Source: Longimicrobiales bacterium (GTDB lineage: Bacteria > Gemmatimonadota > Gemmatimonadetes > Longimicrobiales > Gaopeijiaceae). Taken from it: a stretch of DNA of 33,494 bases. Below the pieces are notes generated by a model. It did no database searches, had not been told where the DNA came from, and worked only from the letters and a program-made list of their open reading frames with translations. The stretch spans positions 1-33,494 of the forward strand of contig JANQLR010000159.1 of NCBI GenBank assembly GCA_028280525.1, written 5' to 3'. Both the position numbers and the translations under genes were made by a program. Of this stretch, positions 26,299-33,494 are shown piece by piece (position 1 is the first letter of the stretch; each line of letters starts with the position of its first letter).

Positions 26299-27587
26299 CG
26301 GAGGGGGTCCGCCGACCGACGGCGATCCTCCTCTCGATCGGGGACGAACTCCTGGTCGGTCGGACGGTCAACACGAATGCGAGCTGGCTCGGGGCCGCGC
26401 TCGCCGACCTCGGCCTCCCGGTTCGCAGGGTGGAGACGCTCGCGGACGACGACGACGCGATCGCGTCGGCCCTCCGGCGGGCCATCGCGGAGGAGCCCGC
26501 CCTGATCGTCCTGACGGGTGGCCTCGGTCCGACCCCGGACGATCACACCCGCGAGGCGGTCGCCGAGGCGCTGGGGGTGGCGCTGCGTCCCCACCCGGCG
26601 GTCCAGGCGCACCTCGATCGCTTCTACGAGGGGCGCGACGGCACCCCGGCGCCCGCCAACGTCGCGCAGGTGGCGCGGGTCCCGGAGGGCGGGGAGGTCA
26701 CGCTCAACCCGCGCGGAACGGCCCCGGCGATCCGGCTTCGCCACGGGGCGACCACCCTCCTCCTCCTCCCGGGCGTGCCCCGCGAGATGCGGGCGCTCTT
26801 CGAGGAACTCGCCCCGGCGCTCCGTCCGCTCGCGGGTACCGTCGCGGTTCGGCTGTGGGCAACCACCGGGATCCCGGAGTCGCGCCTCGCCCCTCGGGTC
26901 GAATCGGCGCTGGAGGAGGCGGGGATCCGGGAGCGGGTCGACGGACACCCGTGGGCGCTCGCCTACCTGCCGAACCTGCGGGGCGTCGGGCTCCGTGCCA
27001 CCGTCGAAGGGCTCCTCCACGACGCCGCCGAAGCGCTCCTCGCAAGGGTGGCCGAGGTCCTCGATCCCCTCCTACAGCCGTGGCGGATTCCGGACGCGGC
27101 GTCGGGGGAACTCGTGCGCGCGGTGGCGGACGGACTGCGGGCCCGCGGATGGCGGATGGCGACGGCGGAGTCGTGTACCGGCGGACTGGTCGCGAAGCGG
27201 TGTACCGACGAACCGGGTTCGTCCGCCTGGTTCGAGGGGAGCGTGGTCGCCTACGCGAATGCGGTGAAGCTCGACGCTCTCGGGGTGGACCCGGGCGCGA
27301 TCGAGGTGGAGGGCGCGGTCTCGGAGGTGGTGGCGCGGGAGATGGTCGAGGGGGTGACGAGCCGCTTCGGAGTCGAGGCGGGAGTCGCGCTGACCGGGAT
27401 CGCGGGCCCGGAGGGGGGGACGCCGGAGAAGCCGGTGGGGCTCGTCTACTGGGCGGTGCGGGCCGGCGATCGCCTCGAAGTGCGTCGACACCGGTTCCAC
27501 GGAGACCGGGAGGCGGTCCGAGAGCGGGCGGCCCAGGCGGCGCTCGCCGACCTGTACCGTCTCCTGGAGGAGGACGAGCCGCAATGA
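26295..27587 (+). CDS. cinA: CinA-family protein (MoCF domain plus NMN deamidase domain)
   Basis: This 430-residue protein starts with GTG at 26295, overlapping the pgsA stop; no separate ribosome site is seen. Residues ~8-175 form the molybdopterin-binding-like (COG1058) domain: ILLSIGDELLVGRTVNTNASWL, LTGGLGPTPDDHTREAVAEA and LLLLPGVPREM. Residues ~265-425 are the CinA C-terminal (PncC) domain, with ATAESCTGGLVAKRCTD (catalytic serine in ESCTGG) and ALTGIAGPEGGTPEKPVGLVY. The family hydrolyses nicotinamide mononucleotide to salvage NAD and may repair ADP-ribose-type products. The next gene overlaps by ATGA. Confidence 0.94.
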   Translation: MTEGVRRPTAILLSIGDELLVGRTVNTNASWLGAALADLGLPVRRVETLADDDDAIASALRRAIAEEPALIVLTGGLGPTPDDHTREAVAEALGVALRPHPAVQAHLDRFYEGRDGTPAPANVAQVARVPEGGEVTLNPRGTAPAIRLRHGATTLLLLPGVPREMRALFEELAPALRPLAGTVAVRLWATTGIPESRLAPRVESALEEAGIRERVDGHPWALAYLPNLRGVGLRATVEGLLHDAAEALLARVAEVLDPLLQPWRIPDAASGELVRAVADGLRARGWRMATAESCTGGLVAKRCTDEPGSSAWFEGSVVAYANAVKLDALGVDPGAIEVEGAVSEVVAREMVEGVTSRFGVEAGVALTGIAGPEGGTPEKPVGLVYWAVRAGDRLEVRRHRFHGDREAVRERAAQAALADLYRLLEEDEPQ

Positions 27588-28507
27588 GGGGCGGTGGGGC
27601 ACCGGCGGTCCGCGAGGGCCAGCTGCAGGGGGCGGAGGGGGAGCTCTACCTCCGGATCTGGGACGCTCCGGCTCCCCGGGGGGCGGTCCAGCTCTGCCAC
27701 GGCCTCAGCCAACACGTCGGCATGTACGACCACGTCGCCGCGCGGCTCGTCGAGGCCGGGTGGACGGTGGTGGGGCACGATCTGATCGGGCACGGTCGCT
27801 CGGAGGGACCGCGCGGGGTTCTCCGGCGCTTCGACGCGCTCGTGGAGGACCTTCGGACCGTTCGGAACGCTCTGTCCGAGTGGGCCGACGTCTCCACGCC
27901 ACCCGTCCTCCTCGCCCACTCGCTCGGCGGCCTGGTCTCGATCCGCATGCTCCAGACCGGGAGCGAGCCCTTCGCCGGGCTCGTCCTCTCCGCGCCGTGG
28001 CTCGGGACCGCCGTCCAGGTCACACCGGGCCGACGCGCGCTCGCCTCGGTTCTCGGCTGGATGGCGCCGGACTTCGCGATCCCCAACGACTTCGATGTCG
28101 CCGCTCTGACGCGCGATCCGGCGATGCAGGAGCGGCGACGGACCGACCCGCTCGCACACGCGCGCATCTCCGCCGGGCTGTACCAGCGCTCGCAGGTCGC
28201 GCAACAGGCGGCTCTCGCCGGTGGGCTGCCCCACGGTCTCCCGACCCTCGTCCTCCTCCCGGGCGCCGACGAGGTTGCGGACGCCGAGGTGACGCGCGGC
28301 TGGGTCGGGAAGCTCCGGGAGGCCGGGCACCCCGTCGAGACGAGGGAGCTCGAGGGCGTCCCCCACGAGCCCTTCAACGACACGGCTCGGAACGAGATCT
28401 TGGACCAACTCGTACATTGGATGGATCTCCTTCCGGGGCCCGGTCTTCGACCGACGACCGAACCCGGCGGGACCTCGCAGCAGGATCAGGAGAACGACCC
28501 CGAATGA
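27584..28507 (+). CDS. Alpha/beta hydrolase, monoacylglycerol-lipase/lysophospholipase-like
   Basis: This 307-residue protein has an ATG at 27584 that overlaps the cinA stop by 4 bases. The serine-hydrolase pattern is complete: oxyanion region LCHGLSQHVGMYDHVA, then GHDLIGHGRSEGPRG, the nucleophile elbow AHSLGG, the acid near GADEV and the histidine in VPHEPFNDTARNEIL. The cap region is short. These features match the monoacylglycerol lipase / PldB-like group that cleaves lipid monoesters. No signal peptide, so it is cytoplasmic. Its substrate is not fixed by sequence. It lies between cinA and grpE with overlaps on both sides, so it is translated with heat-shock genes. Confidence 0.88.
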   Translation: MRGGGAPAVREGQLQGAEGELYLRIWDAPAPRGAVQLCHGLSQHVGMYDHVAARLVEAGWTVVGHDLIGHGRSEGPRGVLRRFDALVEDLRTVRNALSEWADVSTPPVLLAHSLGGLVSIRMLQTGSEPFAGLVLSAPWLGTAVQVTPGRRALASVLGWMAPDFAIPNDFDVAALTRDPAMQERRRTDPLAHARISAGLYQRSQVAQQAALAGGLPHGLPTLVLLPGADEVADAEVTRGWVGKLREAGHPVETRELEGVPHEPFNDTARNEILDQLVHWMDLLPGPGLRPTTEPGGTSQQDQENDPE

Positions 28508-29094
28508 GTGAGAACGAGCGACCGATCGTCGACGAGACCTCGGACCCCGTGGACCCCGCCACCGCCCCCCCGAGCGAGGGTGCGGACGGCGCGGTCGCGG
28601 ATGTCGGTCCGGTGCCGGAGGAGCCCCGCGACCCGGTCTCCGAGCTGCGCGCCGAGTACGACACCCTGAATGATCGTCACCTCCGGCTCGCGGCGGAGTT
28701 CACGAACTTCAAGCGGCGCGCCGAACAGGAGTCGCTGGGCACCTGGGCGCGCGCCCAGGCCGATCTGGTGCGGCGCTTCCTCGACGTCCTCGACGACCTT
28801 CAGCGCGTGAGCGGCCTCGACCCCGCCGACGAGGCCACCACGGTCGAGTCGATCGTGGAGGGGATCGATCTGGTGGAGCGGAAGTTCCTGCGCACCCTGC
28901 AGGACGCCGGCGTCGAGGTGATCAGCCCGGAGGAGGGCGCGCCCTTCGATCCCGAGGCGATGGAGGCGATGATGCGCGTGCCAACGGGAGACGCCGATCA
29001 GGACGATCACGTCGCAATGTGCTTCCAGAAGGGGTACGGGCTCGACGGCAACCTCATCCGGCCGGCGCGGGTGAGCGTCTACAAGGCGGACTGA
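28504..29094 (+). CDS. grpE: GrpE, nucleotide exchange factor of DnaK
   Basis: This 196-residue protein has an ATG overlapping the preceding stop by 4 bases (ATGA), with AGGAG 10 bases ahead. An acidic disordered tail (~1-45) precedes a long dimerising coiled coil ([29 protein letters not shown]) and the C-terminal beta domain ([20 protein letters not shown], then [15 protein letters not shown]). It releases ADP from DnaK. dnaJ begins eight bases downstream. dnaK itself is not in the window, and no CIRCE heat-shock operator is seen here. Confidence 0.95.
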   Translation: MSENERPIVDETSDPVDPATAPPSEGADGAVADVGPVPEEPRDPVSELRAEYDTLNDRHLRLAAEFTNFKRRAEQESLGTWARAQADLVRRFLDVLDDLQRVSGLDPADEATTVESIVEGIDLVERKFLRTLQDAGVEVISPEEGAPFDPEAMEAMMRVPTGDADQDDHVAMCFQKGYGLDGNLIRPARVSVYKAD

Positions 29095-29101
29095 GGCGAC
29101 C

Positions 29102-30235
29102 ATGTCCGGGAGCAAGGACTACTACAAGATCCTCGGCGTCTCCGAGAAGGCGTCGGGGGACGAGATCAAGAAGGCGTACCGGAAGCTCGCCAAGGCGAAC
29201 CATCCGGACGCCAACCCGGACGATGCCCGAGCCGCGGAGCGCTTCAAGGACATCGGCGAGGCGTACGGCGTCCTCTCCGACGCCGACAAGCGCAAGAAGT
29301 ACGACCAGATGCGCCGCCTGGGGGCCTTCGGCTTCGGGGGCGGCGGAGCGCGGCCGGGCGGGAGCCGACCAGGACCGGGAACCGGGGCGACCGGCACCGG
29401 GGGGATCTCCTTCGAGGACCTGCAGGGCTTCGGGAGCGGGATCGGCGACATGTTCTCGTCGATCTTCGACTTCGGGAAGGGGCGTCCCGGGGCGAAGCAG
29501 GAGGCGAAGCGGGAGAAGGGGGCCGACGTGGAGTACGTCGTCGACATCTCCTTCGAGACGGCCGCCCGAGGTGGGAAGATCGCGATCGCCGTGCCGATCA
29601 CCGAGCCGTGCGCCACCTGTGACGGTACCGGGGGCGAGCCCGACTCCAAGGTCTCGCTCTGCCCGGAGTGCAAGGGCTCCGGTCAGGTCTCCTTCGGTCA
29701 GCGCGGCTTCGCGGTGCAGCGGCCCTGTCCCGCCTGCTTCGGCCGGGGGATGATCCCCGAGAAGCCCTGCGCCTCCTGCAAGGGGCGGGGCGAGGTTCGG
29801 CAGGAGCGGAAGATCCAGGTCTCGGTGCCGAAGGGCGTCGACACGGGCTCCAAGCTGCGGCTGTCGGGGCAGGGGGAGCGCGGCGCAAAGGGCGGCCCTC
29901 CCGGGGACCTCATCCTCTCCTTCAAGGTGAAGTCGCACCGCTTCTTCCGGCGCGACGGGCTCGACATCCACGTCACCGTTCCCGTGAACATCGTCCAGGC
30001 GACGCTCGGCTCGAAGCTGAAGGTGCGGACGATCGAGGGGAAGCGGGTCGTGCTGCGGGTCCCGCCCGGTACGCAGTCGGGCACGCGCTTCCGGATCCGG
30101 GGGCAGGGGATCGAGAAGGGCGACCGCGTCGGCGATCAGATCGTCGAGGTCGAGGTCAGCGTCCCCGAGGAGCTCTCCGAGGAGGAGAAGGCGGCGATGG
30201 AGTCGTTCGCGGAGGCGTCGGGCCTCAAGCACTGA
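29102..30235 (+). CDS. dnaJ: DnaJ (Hsp40) chaperone, type I
   Basis: This 377-residue co-chaperone has a J domain (1-~70) with HPD at 34-36, the residues that trigger DnaK ATP hydrolysis. A glycine-rich linker (~80-115) and a zinc region follow, with four CxxCxGxG repeats ([32 protein letters not shown]). Two client-binding beta domains end the protein. The length is normal. Its last ~100 bases lie opposite the 3' end of mnmA. It is the last gene of the plus-strand run starting at mglA. Confidence 0.97.
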   Translation: MSGSKDYYKILGVSEKASGDEIKKAYRKLAKANHPDANPDDARAAERFKDIGEAYGVLSDADKRKKYDQMRRLGAFGFGGGGARPGGSRPGPGTGATGTGGISFEDLQGFGSGIGDMFSSIFDFGKGRPGAKQEAKREKGADVEYVVDISFETAARGGKIAIAVPITEPCATCDGTGGEPDSKVSLCPECKGSGQVSFGQRGFAVQRPCPACFGRGMIPEKPCASCKGRGEVRQERKIQVSVPKGVDTGSKLRLSGQGERGAKGGPPGDLILSFKVKSHRFFRRDGLDIHVTVPVNIVQATLGSKLKVRTIEGKRVVLRVPPGTQSGTRFRIRGQGIEKGDRVGDQIVEVEVSVPEELSEEEKAAMESFAEASGLKH

Positions 30236-31329
30236 GGCGGGGTCAGCGCCCGCCGGATTCGACCCCCGCCGAGCACCCGCTCACCGTCGAAGATCACCGC
30301 CGACTGGCCTGGGGTGACCGCCCGCTGCGGCTCGACGAAGCGCAGCGTCAGCCGGTCACCCTCGCGCGCCTCGACGACCGCGGGGACGTCCGGGGCGCGG
30401 TAGCGGATCTGCACGGAGAGCTCGGCCCCCGGCTCGGGCGCGTCGCCGTGCCAGTTCACCTCCGCCACCTCCATCGCCGGCACGTCGAGCTCGTCGCGCG
30501 TCCCGACGACGACCTCCCGGCTCCCGGGGCGCACCTCGAGGACGAAGATCGGCTCGGCGAAGCCCCCGGGGAGCCCCTTCCGCTGCCCGACGGTGAAGCC
30601 GGCGTACCCGCCGTGCTCCCCGATCACCGTCCCGTCGCGGCGGACGATCGGGCCCGGCTCGAGCGCGGGGTGGACGCCGGGGAGCCGCTTCTGGAGGAGG
30701 TCGCGGTAGTTGCCGGTCGGGACGAAGCAGATCTCCTGCGACTCGGGCTTCTCTGCGGTCGCGAGGGTGAGAGAGCGCGCGCGGTCCCGCACCTCCGGCT
30801 TCGTCAGCTCGCCGAGGGGAAAGAGGAGGGAGGGGAGCACCTCGCGCGGCAGCCCCCAGAGGAAGTACGACTGGTCCTTCCGCCGATCGAGACCGCGCAG
30901 GAGGTGGCTCCCGCCCTCGTCGTGCGCGATCCGGACGTAGTGGCCGGTCGCGATGGCGTCGCACTGCAGCTCGCGGCCCCGCGCGAGGAGGTCCGGGATC
31001 TTCGTGTTCGAATTGCAGCGCACGCAGGGATTCGGCGTCCGTCCCTCGGCGTACTCGGAGACGAAGTCGTCGATGACGTCGCGGGTGAAGTCCTCCTCCA
31101 CGTCGAAGACGTAGTGGGGGATGCCGAGGGTGTCGGCGACCCGGCGCGCATCGACGATCCCGTCGAGCCCGCAGCAGGTCTTCCCGTGGTCCCCGGTGCC
31201 CGAGTAGCAGAAGGTCTTCATCGTGACGCCGACGACGTCGAAGCCCTGCTCCACGAGGAGGGCCGCCGCGACCGACGAGTCCACGCCGCCGGACATGGCG
31301 ACGAGGACGCGGGACCCCGCGCGGATCAC
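30136..31329 (-). CDS. mnmA: tRNA-specific 2-thiouridylase MnmA
   Basis: This 397-residue enzyme thiolates U34 of Lys, Glu and Gln tRNAs using ATP and sulfur from a cysteine desulfurase. It starts with GTG at 31329, overlapping the desulfurase stop (GTGA). The PP-loop is [15 protein letters not shown]. Cys102 in NPCVRCN and Cys201 in SQEICFVP match the catalytic pair of the E. coli enzyme. [18 protein letters not shown] is the usual insert. The recognisable fold ends near residue 360 (GGGRIRR). The next in-frame stop is ~35 codons on, inside dnaJ antisense, giving a serine-rich tail ([12 protein letters not shown]). Either the tail is real or the natural stop has been lost. Confidence 0.94.
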   Translation of the reverse strand: MIRAGSRVLVAMSGGVDSSVAAALLVEQGFDVVGVTMKTFCYSGTGDHGKTCCGLDGIVDARRVADTLGIPHYVFDVEEDFTRDVIDDFVSEYAEGRTPNPCVRCNSNTKIPDLLARGRELQCDAIATGHYVRIAHDEGGSHLLRGLDRRKDQSYFLWGLPREVLPSLLFPLGELTKPEVRDRARSLTLATAEKPESQEICFVPTGNYRDLLQKRLPGVHPALEPGPIVRRDGTVIGEHGGYAGFTVGQRKGLPGGFAEPIFVLEVRPGSREVVVGTRDELDVPAMEVAEVNWHGDAPEPGAELSVQIRYRAPDVPAVVEAREGDRLTLRFVEPQRAVTPGQSAVIFDGERVLGGGRIRRALTPPQCLRPDASANDSIAAFSSSESSSGTLTSTSTI

Positions 31330-32492
31330 GCCGTCGCCCCGGAGGGCCGGAGTCGCTCGACGACGCGGGCGGTGATCGCGATGGCGCGGTCGATCTCCTC
31401 CTCGGTCGTCGTGCGACCGAAGGAGAAGCGCACTCCGGCGGAGGGGCCGTCCTCGCCGAACATCGCCCGCAGGACGTGCGAGCCCGCGGTCGAGCCGGAG
31501 GTGCACGCCGAGCCGCCGGAGACGGCCAGCCCCTCCAGATCGAGGGAGATCATCAGCATCTCGCTCGCGCCGCAGGGGAGCCCGACGTTCACGACGTGAC
31601 CGGCGCGCGGTGCGTGCTCACCGTGCACCCGGACCTCCCCATTCAGCCGCTCGCGCAGTCCGCCGACCAGGCGATCACGGAGGGCGGTGACCCGCGACTG
31701 GTACGCCTCCTGCTCCTCGACGGCGAGGCAGACCGCCTCGGCGAGCCCGACCACCCCGACGGTGTCGAGGGTGCCGGGGCGCAGCCCGGACTCCTGACCG
31801 CCCCCGTGCAGTCGGGCGTGCACCTCCGTCCCCTCGCGCACGAAGAGGACGCCGACGCTCTTGGGGCCGTAGATCTTGTGGCCGGAGAGAGAGAGGAGGT
31901 CGACCGGAACCTCGTCCACGCGGACGCGGATCTTCCCGACCGCCTGGACCGCGTCGGTGTGCACCGTGATCCCGGCGGCGTGTGCCCGCTCGACGATCTC
32001 GGGGATCGGCTGCATCACCCCGGTCTCGTTGTTCACCCACATGCACGAGAGGCAGCAGAGCCCCGCCTCGAGGGCGGAGTCGAGCGCCGCCATCTCGATC
32101 CGGCCCTCGGAGTCGACCGGGAGGATCGTCGTGGTGCCCCCCATCGACTGCACCGCCGCGGCCGCCTCGAGCACCGCCTTGTGCTCCGTCGCAGGTACGG
32201 CGACCCGCGGAGCGGTCCCCTGGGCGCGCGACAGCTCCGCGCGGCCGAGGATCGCCAGATTGTCCGACTCGGTCCCCCCGCGGACGAAGACGATCTCGCG
32301 ACGCCGGGCGCCGAGCGCCTCCGCGATCCGCGATCGACTCTCCTCGATGGCCGCCCCGGCCTTTCGGCCCCAGCGGTGCGCGGAACCGGAGTTGCCGAAG
32401 TGCTCGGCCCAGTACGGCTCCATGGCGGCGACGACCTCCGGTCGAACCGGGGTGGTGGCCGCGTAGTCGAGGTAGATGGGGGGTGCCGTCAT
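31326..32492 (-). CDS. Cysteine desulfurase (NifS/IscS family)
   Basis: This 388-residue PLP enzyme converts cysteine to alanine and a persulfide. The ATG at 32490-32492 has AGGAAA ahead of it. The fold signatures are YLDYAATTPVRPEV, NSGSAHRWGR, ATEHKAV (His104), Lys206 in SGHKIYGPK as the PLP Schiff base and Cys330 in SGGSACTSGS as the persulfide carrier on a mobile loop. The long loop is that of group I. It is translationally coupled to mnmA by a 4-base overlap, so its main job is probably tRNA 2-thiolation, as for YrvO-MnmA in Bacillus. Iron-sulfur cluster genes are not adjacent. Confidence 0.95.
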   Translation of the reverse strand: MTAPPIYLDYAATTPVRPEVVAAMEPYWAEHFGNSGSAHRWGRKAGAAIEESRSRIAEALGARRREIVFVRGGTESDNLAILGRAELSRAQGTAPRVAVPATEHKAVLEAAAAVQSMGGTTTILPVDSEGRIEMAALDSALEAGLCCLSCMWVNNETGVMQPIPEIVERAHAAGITVHTDAVQAVGKIRVRVDEVPVDLLSLSGHKIYGPKSVGVLFVREGTEVHARLHGGGQESGLRPGTLDTVGVVGLAEAVCLAVEEQEAYQSRVTALRDRLVGGLRERLNGEVRVHGEHAPRAGHVVNVGLPCGASEMLMISLDLEGLAVSGGSACTSGSTAGSHVLRAMFGEDGPSAGVRFSFGRTTTEEEIDRAIAITARVVERLRPSGATA

Positions 32493-32562
32493 CCGATCGT
32501 TTCCTGGGGGAGTGGAGCCCCGTAGTTTAGTCTCCGAAGCGCCCCTCGCACACCGGGAGTCG

Positions 32563-32907
32563 ATGCCCGCCACACCCCTGCCGTACCCGGAGGGTCGACC
32601 CCGGAGCTTTCGCGCCACGGTGCACGGAACCGTCTTCGGCGGGCGGGCGGAGCTGGTCGACGAGATGAAGGACGGAGACCGGGTGCTGCTGGTCGCTGAT
32701 CCCCCCGGTGACGAGGCGCCCGGCGTCTGGATCCACCTGGAGGCGGGAGACCCGGTCGGACACCTCCCGCCGGAGATCGCCTCCTGGCTCTGGCCCTGGC
32801 TGCACGCCGGAGGGGGTGCCAGCGCGACCGCGCTCCGGGTGCACGGCGAAGACGTTCCGAGCTGGCGCCGGCTGGTCGTTCAGGTGGAGTGCCGCGGAGC
32901 GGCGTGA
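32563..32907 (+). CDS. Small HIRAN-like protein
   Basis: This 114-residue protein starts from the ATG at 32563. Upstream in-frame codons to 32476 overlap the desulfurase start region and look non-coding. The order FRATVHGTVFGGR, DGDRVLLVADPPGDEAPGVW, then GDPVGHLPPEIASWLWPWL resembles the HIRAN domain, which in helicases binds DNA ends or modified DNA. Here it stands alone. The match is from pattern only, without detection by search, so the family is tentative. It lies divergent from the desulfurase and converges on the bshB1-like gene. Confidence 0.5.
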   Translation: MPATPLPYPEGRPRSFRATVHGTVFGGRAELVDEMKDGDRVLLVADPPGDEAPGVWIHLEAGDPVGHLPPEIASWLWPWLHAGGGASATALRVHGEDVPSWRRLVVQVECRGAA

Positions 32908-32947
32908 GCCCGCGGAGCGACGATTCGCCCCCCCGGGTGAGGTCGCG

Positions 32948-33494
32948 TCAGAAGCTCGACACCGGGAGGGTGCCCAGCGTCGGCCACGCCATCGTCTCGC
33001 GGGTCCGGAAGGGTTCCCCGTACGCGACCCGAATGCGCGAACCGTCTCTGGCGGCGATCGCACGGACCTGCTCCGGCAGGAGGCGATCTCCGGCGGGGAA
33101 GACCTCCCCCAGCCCCCGCGCCCCCTCGACCTGCGAGCCGTAGCAGGCGATCGCCGCCAGCTTCCGCTCCATCTGGTCGGTGACGTCGACGACGAAGGTC
33201 GGCGGGTCCGCGTCCTCCCGGAAGGCGGTCGCGTGCACGAGCTTCTCCGGTCGAAAGGCGTCGCCGGGGAGGTCGAGGGAGCGAAGCCCGGCCAGGAAGC
33301 AGGCGTCCCACGCGAGCGCCGCAGCCGCGCGATGATCCGGGTGGCGACCCTCGCGCCAGTGCGTGACCACCACCCGCGGCCGCAGTTCACGGAGGATCGC
33401 CGCCACGCGCCGTCGCTCCTCCATCGTGTTCTCGAGGGCGGCGTCGGGGAGACCGGCGTTCCGACGCACCGCGAGCCCGAGGATGTCGGAGGCG
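32948..33494 (-). CDS. bshB1: BshB1-like PIG-L family deacetylase, 5' part outside the window
   Basis: This is the C-terminal part of a PIG-L metal-dependent deacetylase, which enters at base 33494 in frame (ASDILGLAVRRNAGLPD). The conserved segments are ENTMEERRRVAAILRELRP, VVVTHWREGRHPDHRAAA (metal-binding HPDH) and ACFLAGLRS. The match is with BshB1 of bacillithiol biosynthesis, which removes acetate from GlcNAc-malate, more than with generic sugar deacetylases. The N-terminal AHPDD motif lies beyond the window, so the function is likely but unproven. The end of the protein (TLGTLPVSSF) is normal. Confidence 0.82.
   Translation of the reverse strand, partial: ASDILGLAVRRNAGLPDAALENTMEERRRVAAILRELRPRVVVTHWREGRHPDHRAAAALAWDACFLAGLRSLDLPGDAFRPEKLVHATAFREDADPPTFVVDVTDQMERKLAAIACYGSQVEGARGLGEVFPAGDRLLPEQVRAIAARDGSRIRVAYGEPFRTRETMAWPTLGTLPVSSF

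Overview
The window is about 33.5 kb of very GC-rich bacterial DNA, densely packed with genes and showing many 4-base start/stop overlaps. A Gram-negative (diderm) cell is indicated by a FadL-type porin, a DUF3187-type beta-barrel, a lipoprotein and an M16 protease with a signal peptide. High GC, an MglA-type small GTPase, CrtI-type carotenoid desaturation and a bacillithiol-type deacetylase together suggest Gemmatimonadota. That assignment is inference from gene content, not a proven placement.

Left edge (1-600): the first ~200 bases encode, on the minus strand, a fragment of an ABC-exporter membrane domain. It abuts the truncated 3' end of a DUF1801 gene, which looks like a recombination or assembly junction.

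Sulfide module (about 720-7322): a PAS-PAS-AAA+-Fis activator whose first PAS domain carries four clustered cysteines resembles the sulfane-sulfur sensor FisR. Downstream lie two similar palindromic sites and a clear -24/-12 (sigma-54) promoter. It reads into sulfide:quinone oxidoreductase, a fused DUF1641-TusE/DsrC protein, a DsrE-like sulfur carrier and a FadL-type outer-membrane channel. This is the most interesting part of the window. The inferred logic is that sulfide or polysulfide is sensed, Sqr oxidises sulfide, and the sulfane sulfur is handed to protein thiols on the fusion protein and the DsrE-like protein.

Accessory pocket (7392-9700): a tRNA-Val(TAC) is followed by about 2.2 kb of less GC-biased DNA with two minus-strand orphan genes, a small membrane protein and a cysteine-rich lipoprotein.

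Nitrogen and general metabolism (9888-21460): amt-glnK (the PII protein lacks Tyr51), a four-helix membrane protein, a Sua5/TsaC-type tRNA-modification enzyme, a CoA-transferase, a CrtI-type desaturase, an old yellow enzyme, a DUF3187 outer-membrane protein and a large M16 peptidase.

Information and proteostasis block (21672-32492): the small SRP RNA with its own promoter and terminator is followed directly by dnaX, ybaB and recR, the gene order known from Bacillus. Next come a small anchored protein, an mglA-like GTPase, pgsA, cinA, an alpha/beta hydrolase, grpE and dnaJ, all on the plus strand with tiny gaps or overlaps. Convergent to these is a translationally coupled cysteine desulfurase-mnmA pair for tRNA 2-thiolation. 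The right edge holds a HIRAN-like small protein and the 3' part of a BshB1-like deacetylase.
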